The notes under the pieces: generated by a model
Seen by the model: only the letters and a program-made list of their open reading frames with translations
The model's database searches: none
What the model was told of the DNA's origin: nothing
Position numbers and translations under genes: made by a program
In this document: in pieces, positions 34,739 to 43,590 of the stretch
Numbering within the stretch: position 1 is the stretch's first letter
How the letters are laid out: every line of letters starts with the position of its first letter
Assembly: GCA_964622455.1 (NCBI GenBank)
Contig: CAZUQP010000032.1
Location: 1-64,000 of the forward strand
Length of the DNA stretch: 64,000 nt
Direction of reading: 5' to 3'
DNA from: CAZUQP01 sp964622455
Lineage (GTDB): Bacteria > Pseudomonadota > Gammaproteobacteria > DSM-16500

Positions 34739-36878
34739 AGGTCAACTCAACTTTATCGCTTAATTTAGCAATGGGCTGCCACGCATCCATATGCCCTTGC
34801 CCAGCAAACATGTTACAACGTTCCGCATAGAGCAAGATCATTTTATCTTCTGGCAATATATCTAGACAATATTCAAAAATTTTCAACGCTTTTTCAAATT
34901 CTTGTTCTTGAAAAAACTGTATTGCATTATACAAGGCGGCACGTGTTGATAATTTTTTATCAATCAGTTCTTTTGAATCGCAATCAAAAATCTCATATAG
35001 GCGAATACTCTGGCTCTTACCTTTCACAATAATGTGATCAATAAAACGAATTTTAAATTCATCTTTATTTGATAAAGTATCAAGCACTGTTTCAGAAATA
35101 ATAATATGTGTACCATAAATTTTATTTAGATTTTCCAAACGAGAAGCTACGTTAACCGTATCACTAATCACCGTACCGTCCATACGCTCTTGCTCACCGA
35201 TAGTGCCAACCATCAAAGTACCATAATGAATTCCTATCCCCATATCCATCTTTTCAGCTTGTATTTTATTCATTTGGTTTAGCACATTAATAATATTAAT
35301 TGCGGTATAAACAGCACCTTCAGCAGGGCCCTCGTAAAGCGCCAAAATGGCATCGCCAATATATTTGTCAACAACGCCATCATACTTTCTAATCAATGGC
35401 GCAATTTGATTTAAATATCCATTAATAAAAGAAAAACTTTCTGCCGGTGTCTTTTTTTCCAGTAAATGCGTAAAATTTCTGAGATCGGCAAACAAAACTG
35501 CCATATTTTTTTCGGTTTGATCACCTAAATGAATGTCCAAAATACTTTTCTTTTTTAACAACTCTAAAAAACGTCTTGGGAAAAAACGTGCATAAGCTTT
35601 AATTAATCGCTGTTTATCACGGACTGCTTTTTCTTGTAATTTTACATTAAGATCTTTTTGTTTGATGACTTCTTTCTGCGTTTTAATTTGTGCTTCTTGA
35701 ATTAAATTAAATCGAACAGCAAGTGCGATCGCTTGCAAAATCATATCTATATCCAATCCTAATTGCGGCAAGCGAAATAAAAAAACATTGGGCGTAATGT
35801 ATCGATAATAGGCTGCTAAATGAAATAAGGATGCCGCCATAATAGCCACCATACCTGCAATGTAATATTGAGCAGGCTTATATCCTTGTAACATGACAAA
35901 AAAACCGGCTATCGAAGTTAGCACAAAAGAAAAATTAATATAGTAAGTAACAATTATTATCTCAAGAGAAGCAATAAAACTACTACTAAAAGAGGAAAGT
36001 AAAGCAATAATTGCGACTGGAATGGCGCAAAACAAGTGAAAATTTAATATAACATTAATACGTGGAACATATTGCTTCGTTTGCAGTATGTTTTGGGCAA
36101 ATAAGACATAGGTAAAGCCGACCAGCGTCATCACAAATCGATATCCATGTAAATACAACCAATTACTCACAACAATCATGGGGAACCGATTAAAAAATCC
36201 ATCCATGAAAACGTAAGCGAGCACAGCAAAAACAATAAAAATGCTATATAACAAATAACCTTTGTCTCGTAAAAATAAATAAATAAATAACGAATGAAAA
36301 AACAACGCCAGCGCAATACCATACTGGATGCCCATAATAAAAAATAAATCAATTTGTTGAAGTAAATGTAAACTCGGCTTTACCAACTGAAAAGTCGTCT
36401 GCAACCATCCTTCTGAATAGTTATATAAATAATAAACAGATGAACCATGGGACGGAATATCTAAGGGAAACAGAGAAATATGCATTGTTTTAGGTAAAAA
36501 ATTAACGCTTACCAAGCCGGCGGATGTTTCTTTATATAACATCCAATCGGTGTATTGGTTCGGAAAATTTTTAGTTAAGAACAATTGTACATCGTTAGAT
36601 GTATCATTAACCACACGAAATCTTAGCCATACGCTTTGATCATAATTTTTAGCGCTGCTTTGTTCTACGAAATTGTACATAATAAAACGTTTTGAAAAGG
36701 AGGGGTCAGTCACCTCTTGTAATGTTAATTGGTGGGTTCTATCAATATACATTTCCATATGATTAGCTAAATCATAGGTGCTTTGGTTAGGTTCAATGAC
36801 AACAGGAGGAGCAATAGCAGAAAATGCTCCTTTTGAAATACAAAAAAATAAACATAACAGAAAAATAATTCTTACCAT
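34716..36878 (-). CDS. Class III adenylate cyclase with 7TMR-DISM sensor
   Basis: The 720-residue membrane receptor begins with a signal peptide and a periplasmic 7TMR-DISM extracellular domain (about 25-170). Seven transmembrane helices (about 175-385), a coiled-coil linker and a class III cyclase domain (about 450-625) follow. Metal Asp residues lie in LFADLRNFT and GDAILALYE. The Lys of VDKYIGD and the Asp of VISDTVNVASRLE predict ATP rather than GTP as substrate. A C-terminal helical-repeat tail follows. It overlaps the HPPD-like gene and lies 16 nt after the FadL-like gene. Confidence 0.9.
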   Translation of the reverse strand: MVRIIFLLCLFFCISKGAFSAIAPPVVIEPNQSTYDLANHMEMYIDRTHQLTLQEVTDPSFSKRFIMYNFVEQSSAKNYDQSVWLRFRVVNDTSNDVQLFLTKNFPNQYTDWMLYKETSAGLVSVNFLPKTMHISLFPLDIPSHGSSVYYLYNYSEGWLQTTFQLVKPSLHLLQQIDLFFIMGIQYGIALALFFHSLFIYLFLRDKGYLLYSIFIVFAVLAYVFMDGFFNRFPMIVVSNWLYLHGYRFVMTLVGFTYVLFAQNILQTKQYVPRINVILNFHLFCAIPVAIIALLSSFSSSFIASLEIIIVTYYINFSFVLTSIAGFFVMLQGYKPAQYYIAGMVAIMAASLFHLAAYYRYITPNVFLFRLPQLGLDIDMILQAIALAVRFNLIQEAQIKTQKEVIKQKDLNVKLQEKAVRDKQRLIKAYARFFPRRFLELLKKKSILDIHLGDQTEKNMAVLFADLRNFTHLLEKKTPAESFSFINGYLNQIAPLIRKYDGVVDKYIGDAILALYEGPAEGAVYTAINIINVLNQMNKIQAEKMDMGIGIHYGTLMVGTIGEQERMDGTVISDTVNVASRLENLNKIYGTHIIISETVLDTLSNKDEFKIRFIDHIIVKGKSQSIRLYEIFDCDSKELIDKKLSTRAALYNAIQFFQEQEFEKALKIFEYCLDILPEDKMILLYAERCNMFAGQGHMDAWQPIAKLSDKVELTYESQITE

Positions 36879-36894
36879 TTAATTTTTAAAATCC

Positions 36895-38145
36895 TTATAC
36901 AAAATCAACGATGATCTTGCCCTGGACTGTATTTCTACCCCCGCTTGTCGTTCCAAACACTTGATTAGCTCTTTGTGTCACATTAATATTTCGCTCTTGA
37001 TACATTGTATAGCCATAACTAAAATCGAATTTGCATTGCTTGCTCATTTTGATGGTGGTGCCGACTGAAAGAATAATATTATTACCACTTACCACCTGCC
37101 AGGCTGGATTTCCGGGATCTTGATCATAAGAATAAGCACCTCGTACTGCCCATTTATCCGTGATTGCATAATTAGTTCCAAGGCTAAATCGCCACGTATT
37201 ATGTAAAAAGAATGGCTGAACAACTTGCGGTAAAATAACGGGTGTATTTCCTGATTTAAAAGCAACATTTTTCAATACTAAATTTCTAATGGTTCCCCAT
37301 TGCATACGTTCTACTGTCCCCATAAAACTCCAACGAGGATTCACGTATTGGTTAAGGCTAACCACAACACTCGGAGGCGCCACAATATGCACATTAAAAG
37401 CATTAGTATAAACAACCGCAGTATCAGGATTAGAAGATGGTCCACTGAAGGTGCTATGCCCATCAAGCGTGACCGAAGCAGGAGAGTGATAAACTATTCC
37501 AAGAATGGTGCCTAATATGGGGTGCCACATGGCGCCTATATGGCCGCTGGTTCCACGGCCATATCCAGAACTCTGAGATAAACTATCGGGAATGCCTGCT
37601 GTTGGAAAACCTGACATTTGATCTAACGAAATATAGGCAAAACTAAAATCAGCGCCAGCACCTACAAACAATGAATCCAGTAATTTAACGCTGAAACTAG
37701 GTGAAATATCATAAAGTGATGCCGCCGAAGATGTGCCTATATAACGTAATAGGGAAGAAGTGCCATTATCTTCTTTTCCTAAAAAAGTGTAGAGCCCCGA
37801 AACGCCGACGGTCACTCGGTCTGTTACAGGGGTCGCAAAATAGATCGATGGAAAAGGATATTCTTGCCGAGATAGAGCACTCCCCGTTTGCCGATAACTG
37901 GTCAATACCTGATTGGTCGTGCCTGAAAACCTGGAGTAATTAAACGTTTCACCCCAAGAAGCGATGAGCTGCGGGTTCGCTAAAAAAGCAAGACCGCTAG
38001 GATTATAGTAAACAGAAGTCGCATCATTGACGACTGCATTACCAATTGCCGCTTCAATATAAGAAGCTGCTGCGTGACCTGTAAAGAAAAAAGTAAATAC
38101 AAAAACAAAATACTTCACGCATTGTTTTACTAAGCGCACATCCAT
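36895..38145 (-). CDS. FadL/TodX-family outer-membrane transport protein
   Basis: The 416-residue protein has a signal peptide (cut near HAAA, about residue 26) and FadL features: SYIEAAIGNAVVNDATSVYYNPSG cited in part as NDATSVYYNPSGLAFL, and a C-terminal half of alternating barrel strands. FadL porins take up fatty acids or other hydrophobic compounds. It lies between the sulfurtransferase and the cyclase on the same strand, so it may be cotranscribed with them. Confidence 0.88.
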   Translation of the reverse strand: MDVRLVKQCVKYFVFVFTFFFTGHAAASYIEAAIGNAVVNDATSVYYNPSGLAFLANPQLIASWGETFNYSRFSGTTNQVLTSYRQTGSALSRQEYPFPSIYFATPVTDRVTVGVSGLYTFLGKEDNGTSSLLRYIGTSSAASLYDISPSFSVKLLDSLFVGAGADFSFAYISLDQMSGFPTAGIPDSLSQSSGYGRGTSGHIGAMWHPILGTILGIVYHSPASVTLDGHSTFSGPSSNPDTAVVYTNAFNVHIVAPPSVVVSLNQYVNPRWSFMGTVERMQWGTIRNLVLKNVAFKSGNTPVILPQVVQPFFLHNTWRFSLGTNYAITDKWAVRGAYSYDQDPGNPAWQVVSGNNIILSVGTTIKMSKQCKFDFSYGYTMYQERNINVTQRANQVFGTTSGGRNTVQGKIIVDFV

Positions 38146-38212
38146 GTGATACCTTCAAAATCAAGTCCATACGATTTTCAATCTCAGTGTAACTTTTTTT
38201 TTGATAATTTTC

Positions 38213-39115
38213 TCATTCTTTCTCTAAACAAGTTGCAACCGGTCTTTCAGTAATACTGATTTCTCCCGGATAAAGTTTTTCAGCGCCCCATTCAGACCAA
38301 GAACCATCATAAAGAGCGTGATTGGGATGATTCATCAAATCAAGTATAAAATTTAAAATAGGTGCCGTCATCCCAGATCCGCATAAAGTAATAATAGGTG
38401 ATGTGACATCGATACTGACATCCAATAATTGTTTGCGAATTTTTTCAAGCGGTGAAAAATAACCTTCTTTATCAAAAAAAACTGAGTAGGGAAAAGAAAA
38501 ACTTCCTGGAATATGTCCAGATCGTATCCCTCTTCTCGGTTCTGGCCCACCCGCAAAACGTACAGGGTGACGAAGATCAATCACCTCCGCCATAGGTTCT
38601 TTTAAATTCTGCTTCATTTTCAATAACGTACGCAATAAATGCGGTTGAAATTGGGCAGTATATTGCTTACGGCTACTGGGCTCATCGCCGGATGCTATTT
38701 TTCCATTATATTTTTCCCACGCTTTTAAACCGCCATCTAAAATATATAACTGATTTGGATTGTGCCCAAAAACTCGGAGCATCCAAAGCGCCCGGCAAGC
38801 AGAATGCAGCTCACTGTTGTCATACAAAATAATTTTATAATCATCTCGAATACCCAGTCCGCTTAATTTTTCACTGATTTCTGCTTCATCATGAATCAGC
38901 ATATTAGGCAGATCAGTCTGTATATCGTGAAATTGATTTAAATCTAAAAAATGAGCATCAATAATATGTTTATCTAAAAATTCTTGTTTCGCATCGCGTT
39001 TAGTATCAGGCAAATGAAAGCTTGCATCTAAAATGATGACTGATTTTTGATTTTTACGAAATTTGTCAAGTTGAGCAGCATTGATTAACCAAGGCATTCC
39101 TAGATCTCTCATCAT
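38213..39115 (-). CDS. sseA: 3-mercaptopyruvate/thiosulfate sulfurtransferase
   Basis: This tandem rhodanese-domain protein of 300 residues has the active-site loop CGSGMTA near residue 245 in the C-terminal domain. CGSGVTA-type loops are typical of mercaptopyruvate sulfurtransferases. The N-terminal domain is catalytically inactive, as expected, and carries VIILDASFHLPD. It lies 67 nt upstream of the FadL-like gene on the same strand. A second Met two codons in could be the start. Confidence 0.9.
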   Translation of the reverse strand: MMRDLGMPWLINAAQLDKFRKNQKSVIILDASFHLPDTKRDAKQEFLDKHIIDAHFLDLNQFHDIQTDLPNMLIHDEAEISEKLSGLGIRDDYKIILYDNSELHSACRALWMLRVFGHNPNQLYILDGGLKAWEKYNGKIASGDEPSSRKQYTAQFQPHLLRTLLKMKQNLKEPMAEVIDLRHPVRFAGGPEPRRGIRSGHIPGSFSFPYSVFFDKEGYFSPLEKIRKQLLDVSIDVTSPIITLCGSGMTAPILNFILDLMNHPNHALYDGSWSEWGAEKLYPGEISITERPVATCLEKE

Positions 39116-39242
39116 ATAAGGTGCGGTTATTATAACGAAATACCTCTCTAAAAATAACTTGGTTATTTTAATAAATAAAGAAAATTTCTGCTCGGAAATA
39201 TCAAAAAAATCAATAGAAACAATTAGATGATAAATCTCGTCC

Positions 39243-39274
39243 TTAAGCCATTTTTAAGAAATCTGACCTACACT
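39243..39274 (+). promoter_or_regulatory. PmrA-like tandem TTAAG box plus -10 element
   Basis: TTAAG (39243-39247), 6 nt, TTAAG (39254-39258), 10 nt, then a -10-like TACACT (39269-39274). The spacing is identical to the boxes at 1501-1532 and 31873-31904. A 6-bp hairpin CCTACA/TGTAGG (39267-39285) overlaps the start region. The rest of 39116-39320 shows no gene. Confidence 0.6.
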
Positions 39275-39320
39275 GAAATTGTAGGGGTAAAAAATATCAC
39301 GTTAACTTAAGGGGATATCT

Positions 39321-40451
39321 ATGACAAGTACTCGTCCCAGTAGATTAGAAATCGATATTACAGGCATAGAACCTTCTGGAACGATTGAATGGAACCCGCG
39401 CAAAGAACGTTATGAAATGCGCAGCCCAGAGCGTTCAGAAGAAGAAATGCAATTTTCATATGACATCCCTCCCTTAATGGCCCCAACTAGAGCAATGAAC
39501 AAAAAAAGCCAGGCTAAAATTCCTGTTCCCGCCATCATTTTAAGAGACTCTTTGAAGCTGGCTTCGCACTGCAATCAAACAATTGAGTACGAAACAAAAA
39601 ACATAGGTAAATCCGCTTTTTCTGATTTTTTAAGTCCTGCCATGTCTGATCCGTTAAAAGCAATACAGTACATTTATACCAAAGGACTTCCTGGACGTTT
39701 TCGTGGTTTTGAAGATGTTATTAACCCATTGCATTACGTTAATGCTGCCCTAAATCTTGTGTGTGTGACTGGAGAATTAATCACCAAAACCGCTGCCGCT
39801 TTCTTAACGAAACCGATTAGCGCCTGTACGGAAATCATAAAAGACAAGAATCGAAGCAATACGGCACGTTTTTTAGCAGGTGTCGGCTGGGTTTTAAGTA
39901 CGCCATTATGGCTGCTCTCCCAAGTTCTTTTTGCTGCGGGCAATGTTTTATCGTATACAAGAAAAATCGTGGATGGTTTTTCTAATCTTGTTTCAAGCGG
40001 AATTGCAAAAATAGCCGATATATTTAGAAAAAAAGAAAATCGCACTTATGGAAAAAAATATCCTTCTTTTAGAACGTCTCTCGAGCAAATGAAAGTGAAT
40101 GGATTGCTTTGCTTAGGAGGGGGATTCCCTGCTTTTTCAGCGCCTATTCATGAGGCTCTTATTAAACACCGCGATGAACGCCGGATTAAAGAACATGAAA
40201 AGAAGGAGAAAGCAAAGGAAGAAGCAGCGCGTGCCGCGTCTCCTGAGCACTATATCATGCCGTCTTCTCCGCCGCGAGGAACCGCATACATTATTCAATC
40301 AACTCAATCTAACACAGCAAAAGGCACCTATACGCCTGTGCATCCGCCAACGCCACCCGTACCTCATACACCATCCACGACAGCTACTAACACTCCTTCG
40401 GCAAGCCCTGATCAAAGCCCAAGAAGCGTTGTTAGAAGAGCTTCTCATTAG
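39321..40451 (+). CDS. Candidate secreted effector with Pro/Ser/Thr-rich tail
   Basis: I do not recognise the family of this 376-residue protein. It has a charged N-terminus, a central hydrophobic segment (about 183-210, possible membrane hairpin) and a Lys/Glu-rich helix (about 280-305). The low-complexity Pro/Ser/Thr tail (about 310-370) ends in SVVRRASH. There is no signal peptide. GGGG lies 8-11 nt before the ATG. The tandem TTAAG promoter and a tail like that of the coiled-coil protein at 168-1463 (SVRRAKV) suggest a shared regulon and export route. The stop overlaps that of pdxH on the other strand. Confidence 0.72.
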   Translation: MTSTRPSRLEIDITGIEPSGTIEWNPRKERYEMRSPERSEEEMQFSYDIPPLMAPTRAMNKKSQAKIPVPAIILRDSLKLASHCNQTIEYETKNIGKSAFSDFLSPAMSDPLKAIQYIYTKGLPGRFRGFEDVINPLHYVNAALNLVCVTGELITKTAAAFLTKPISACTEIIKDKNRSNTARFLAGVGWVLSTPLWLLSQVLFAAGNVLSYTRKIVDGFSNLVSSGIAKIADIFRKKENRTYGKKYPSFRTSLEQMKVNGLLCLGGGFPAFSAPIHEALIKHRDERRIKEHEKKEKAKEEAARAASPEHYIMPSSPPRGTAYIIQSTQSNTAKGTYTPVHPPTPPVPHTPSTTATNTPSASPDQSPRSVVRRASH

Positions 40452-41086
40452 GGCGACAATCGCTCCATTTCCCATGCCTGACCGCTTTTTAAGTAACGAA
40501 TGCGGTCATTTAGCCGATTGTCCCGCCCTTGAAAAAATTCAAATTCAAATGGAACAACACGATAACCACCCCATTCTGCAGGGCAAGGCACTGGTTTTTC
40601 ACCCCATTCTGCCCTGGCTTTATTGACCCGTGCTTCCAATTCTTCTCGATTAGCAAGAATGGTACTCTGCAAAGAAGCGGTCGTTGCAATTTGGCTGTCT
40701 CTCGGTCTTGATGAAAAATATTTTTCAGATTCTTCACGTGAAATCCGTTCAATGTTTCCGCGAATCCGGACTTGTCTTGCCAATTCCGGCCAATAAAAAT
40801 TAAGCGCGACAACACCGATTGCTTCTGCTTGTAGGGCTTTTGGACTTTTATAACAGGTATAAAATACAAAACCTAACTGATTAAATTCTTTTAACAACAC
40901 CACCCGTGTATCGGGATATCCTTTTTCATCAACTGTAGCAAGTACCATCGCCGTAGGATCAGGTGTTTTCATGGCAAAAATATCTTTCATCCACTGGTCA
41001 AATTGTTGAAAAGGATCAGAAAACATATTTTTTTCTTCCAAAGCACGTCCGCCATATTCTCTGCGTGCGGGTTGAAAAGGCTTCAT
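40448..41086 (-). CDS. pdxH: Pyridoxine/pyridoxamine 5'-phosphate oxidase
   Basis: This FMN enzyme makes pyridoxal 5'-phosphate. The 212 residues from the chosen Met show DPTAMVLATVDEKGYPDTRVV cited in part as DPTAMVLATVDEKGYPD, YFSSRPRDSQIA, and the C-terminal RLNDRIRY. The frame is open 43 codons further upstream, but that stretch matches no PdxH. A purine-rich GGGGGCGGA precedes the Met at 41086. Confidence 0.95.
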   Translation of the reverse strand: MKPFQPARREYGGRALEEKNMFSDPFQQFDQWMKDIFAMKTPDPTAMVLATVDEKGYPDTRVVLLKEFNQLGFVFYTCYKSPKALQAEAIGVVALNFYWPELARQVRIRGNIERISREESEKYFSSRPRDSQIATTASLQSTILANREELEARVNKARAEWGEKPVPCPAEWGGYRVVPFEFEFFQGRDNRLNDRIRYLKSGQAWEMERLSP

Positions 41087-41232
41087 GTATCCGCCCCCAC
41101 CCTTGAAAAAACGGGAAAAATTGACAGCTGCTTGCGAAAAAGACAGAAAACAGGGTAAATTGTGCAACTTGGCTTGATACGCATCCATGTCATCCATGAT
41201 AATTTGATCAATCATTATAAAGGATCAGAACC

Positions 41233-42171
41233 ATGCAAAACAATTCACTTAATACCCATGATATGGCAGCCGACCTTGTACGCGACCTGATTAAAGAACG
41301 CCGCGCTGATCGTCGATGGAAAAATATCCGCTTTTTTCTAGGTTTTTTAGTCGTAGCAGCCCTTGTTTTTTTCATCCTTTCGGAAACCAGCCTATCTCCT
41401 GCAGCATCCGATAATTATGTTGCATTAGTACGCTTGGATGGCACGATTGGACCTGGAGAAGATTTTTCTGCAGAAACTATTTTGCCGATATTAAAAGAAG
41501 CCTTCAGCGATAAAAAAGCAAAAGGCGTTATCTTGGATATTAATTCAGGCGGCGGAACACCTGTGCAAGCGTCCATTATTCATGATGCAATTATTGATTT
41601 TAAAAATAAATACCACAAAAAAGTCATTGTGGTGGGTGAAGATATCATGGCATCGGGTGCTTATTATGTTGCGGTAGCCGCTGATAAAATTTACGTGAAT
41701 CCCAATTCCATCACAGGTTCAATCGGCGTCATCATGAAAGAATTTGGTTTTCCTGATCTCATCAAAAAAATTGGTGTTGAGCGGCGCGTGTATACTTCAG
41801 GCGCCAACAAAGATCGGCTTGATCCTTTCTTACCACAAAATAAAGAAGACATTGAAAAAATTCGACATGTCATTAGTGAAGTCCATGCGAATTTTCAACA
41901 AGTCGTTCAAGCAGGACGACAAGGAAAATTACACGGTGATCCCAAAGAATTATTTTCGGGTGATTTTTGGTCTGGGCAAACGGCACAAAAACTAGGATTA
42001 GTCGATGGGTTAGGTAATCTTTCGGATGTGATGCATAGTGAATTTAAAGTATCAGAATACAAAGATTATAGTCAGCAAGCATCATTACTAAAAAATGTCG
42101 CCAATCAATTTGGTGCATCTTTAAGTATGATGTTAAACAATGATCGTATCCGTATGTTAGAAAAAATATAA
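41233..42171 (+). CDS. sppA: Signal peptide peptidase SppA (S49)
   Basis: This 312-residue membrane-anchored serine protease of the short SppA type degrades cleaved signal peptides. One N-terminal transmembrane helix (about 38-57) is followed by the protease domain. It has ILDINSGGGTPVQAS, the nucleophile region MASGAYYVAVAADKIY (Ser near 142) and NSITGSIGVI. It is followed 12 nt later by the GNAT gene, probably in one operon, and is divergent from pdxH. Confidence 0.93.
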   Translation: MQNNSLNTHDMAADLVRDLIKERRADRRWKNIRFFLGFLVVAALVFFILSETSLSPAASDNYVALVRLDGTIGPGEDFSAETILPILKEAFSDKKAKGVILDINSGGGTPVQASIIHDAIIDFKNKYHKKVIVVGEDIMASGAYYVAVAADKIYVNPNSITGSIGVIMKEFGFPDLIKKIGVERRVYTSGANKDRLDPFLPQNKEDIEKIRHVISEVHANFQQVVQAGRQGKLHGDPKELFSGDFWSGQTAQKLGLVDGLGNLSDVMHSEFKVSEYKDYSQQASLLKNVANQFGASLSMMLNNDRIRMLEKI

Positions 42172-42183
42172 GAATATACAAAA

Positions 42184-42876
42184 ATGAATGAACGAAATGA
42201 ATTTAATCAAATTGTTGGATACAAAGTAGAGCAATGGATATCCGCTAAAAAACCTGAAAAAAAAGTGCTGCGAGGAAAATATTGCTCTCTAGAACCGCTT
42301 GAAATCAATAAACATGCAGAAGCATTGTTTAATGCATTGGCCATTGATAATGCGGGTGAATCATGGACTTATTTGCCTTATGGGCCTTTCAAAACACTGG
42401 ATGAATTTAAAGAATGGCTAAAAATCAAAACCGCAGAACAAAATACTTTACTCTATGCCATTTTAGATAACACACAAAAACCAATTGGTATTTCGGGTTA
42501 TGGGATAAATTCAGAACATGGCGTAATTGAAGTAGGTCATCTACATTTTTCAGCGCTTTTAAAAAAAACACCGCTTGCAACGGACGCCATGTATTTAATG
42601 ATGCGCTATGCATTTGAAGAGCTTCACTATAGACGGTATGAATGGAAATGTAATGCGCTGAATCAATCATCGCGCAATGCCGCCCTTCGTTTAGGATTTA
42701 CGTTTGAAGGTATTTTCCGACAGCATTATGTTTTTAAAGGACGCAATCGTGATACCGCATGGTTTTCAATTATTGATAGCGAATGGCCCGCCATCAAAGC
42801 AAAATTCGAACGCTGGTTAGACCCCAATAATTTTGATGAACAGGGTCAGCAAAAAATTTCCTTGAGGAATATTTAG
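42184..42876 (+). CDS. RimJ/RimL-type GNAT acetyltransferase
   Basis: The 230-residue protein has a RimL-like GNAT fold: LRGKYCSLEPLEIN at the N-terminal strand, VIEVGHLHFS mid-domain, and the acetyl-CoA/helix region RYEWKCNALNQSSRNAALRL. The signature GFTFEGIFRQHYVFKGRNRD follows. Close relatives include N-terminal protein and aminoglycoside-like acetyltransferases. The substrate is unknown. Confidence 0.87.
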   Translation: MNERNEFNQIVGYKVEQWISAKKPEKKVLRGKYCSLEPLEINKHAEALFNALAIDNAGESWTYLPYGPFKTLDEFKEWLKIKTAEQNTLLYAILDNTQKPIGISGYGINSEHGVIEVGHLHFSALLKKTPLATDAMYLMMRYAFEELHYRRYEWKCNALNQSSRNAALRLGFTFEGIFRQHYVFKGRNRDTAWFSIIDSEWPAIKAKFERWLDPNNFDEQGQQKISLRNI

Positions 42877-42882
42877 GCTTTG

Positions 42883-43314
42883 TCAGGAACGAATGAATTC
42901 TGCTATGATTTTACGCATGATCTCATCATACATGTTACGTCTTATTGAAATGTGCAGTTCAAAAATTTTTTTGGATGTCTCAAAGGTTAAATCTGCATTC
43001 ATACCAGAAACCACGTCAGATAATACTTCTTCCGGTATATGAGTATAAGCTGCTATTCCTGCAAGCGAATATTCATTGGTTGATAAAATATCTTTAATCA
43101 TTTCTTGCATCAGTTTTACACTAGCCATATTTTCTTCCTGCTTATTATCAAATTTAACAAGTCGTTGATATCCCTTATATCGAGATTCAAAAATCTCGAT
43201 TAATTCTTGACAAATATGAGTAAGAAGTTTGATTTCCAATAGAAGCTTTTGAGTTCGTGGTAACTTGTTGTTGTGTTGTCTAAATAAGCAGCGCAGTAAA
43301 TCCGTCTTCGACAT
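42883..43314 (-). CDS. Small protein with a possible C-terminal helix-turn-helix
   Basis: The 143-residue protein is basic and helical and is not recognised. Residues about 77-125 (SLAGIAAYTHIPEEVLSDVV followed by a second helix) have the spacing of a Cro/C1-type helix-turn-helix. It is divergent from the HTH-methyltransferase gene across a very AT-rich 276-bp region, and could be a regulator of that operon. Its codon use resembles the AT-rich neighbourhood. Confidence 0.55.
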   Translation of the reverse strand: MSKTDLLRCLFRQHNNKLPRTQKLLLEIKLLTHICQELIEIFESRYKGYQRLVKFDNKQEENMASVKLMQEMIKDILSTNEYSLAGIAAYTHIPEEVLSDVVSGMNADLTFETSKKIFELHISIRRNMYDEIMRKIIAEFIRS

Positions 43315-43379
43315 AATTGATCCTTCATACCATTCTTGGGTAACAAATAAAAATTATTTGCATCTTAACAATACGCGCA

Positions 43380-43446
43380 GAATTATAATTATATAAAATT
43401 ATATAATCAATATAATTATATTATTTATATAATAATTATTTTATAA
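43380..43446. other. Extremely AT-rich intergenic tract
   Basis: From 43380 to 43446 the sequence is almost pure A/T, with repeated ATTATATAA-type palindromic blocks, and it continues AT-rich to 43590. Such tracts are often bent and bound by nucleoid proteins, and they often mark acquired DNA. The 43315-43590 interval holds no gene. Confidence 0.6.
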
Positions 43447-43460
43447 GAAATATCATGAGA

Positions 43461-43516
43461 TTTCGGTTGGTTATAAATTAAACCGAAAAGAATGGATGAA
43501 AATTATTCTGCTTTTC
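43461..43516 (+). promoter_or_regulatory. Overlapping inverted repeats upstream of the HTH-methyltransferase operon
   Basis: TTTCGGTT (43461-43468) and AACCGAAA (43481-43488) form an 8-bp inverted repeat with a 12-nt centre. A second repeat pairs GAAAAGAAT (43485-43493) with ATTCTGCTTTTC (43505-43516), with a bulge. The two share bases 43485-43488, so as RNA they would be mutually exclusive. As DNA, the first is a plausible operator for the HTH domain encoded just downstream. Which applies depends on the start site, which is not clear. Confidence 0.4.
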
Positions 43517-43590
43517 ATTTTAATTATATAATTATTGTAAAAATTATATTTTAAATATAAATTGTATCATTTATAAAACAGAGAAGAGAT

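Noticed and set aside
39734..40045. Minus-strand open frame within the candidate effector gene
   Set aside because: It is antisense to a longer frame with its own promoter and ribosome site, and its product looks like nothing known.
40448..41215. Longer pdxH frame starting at 41215
   Set aside because: The extra 43 residues match no PdxH, and a purine-rich ribosome site precedes the internal Met at 41086.
43315..43380. PmrA-like box upstream of the 143-residue protein
   Set aside because: A single TTAAG is seen on the minus strand with no second copy 11 bp away and no -10 box at the shared distance.
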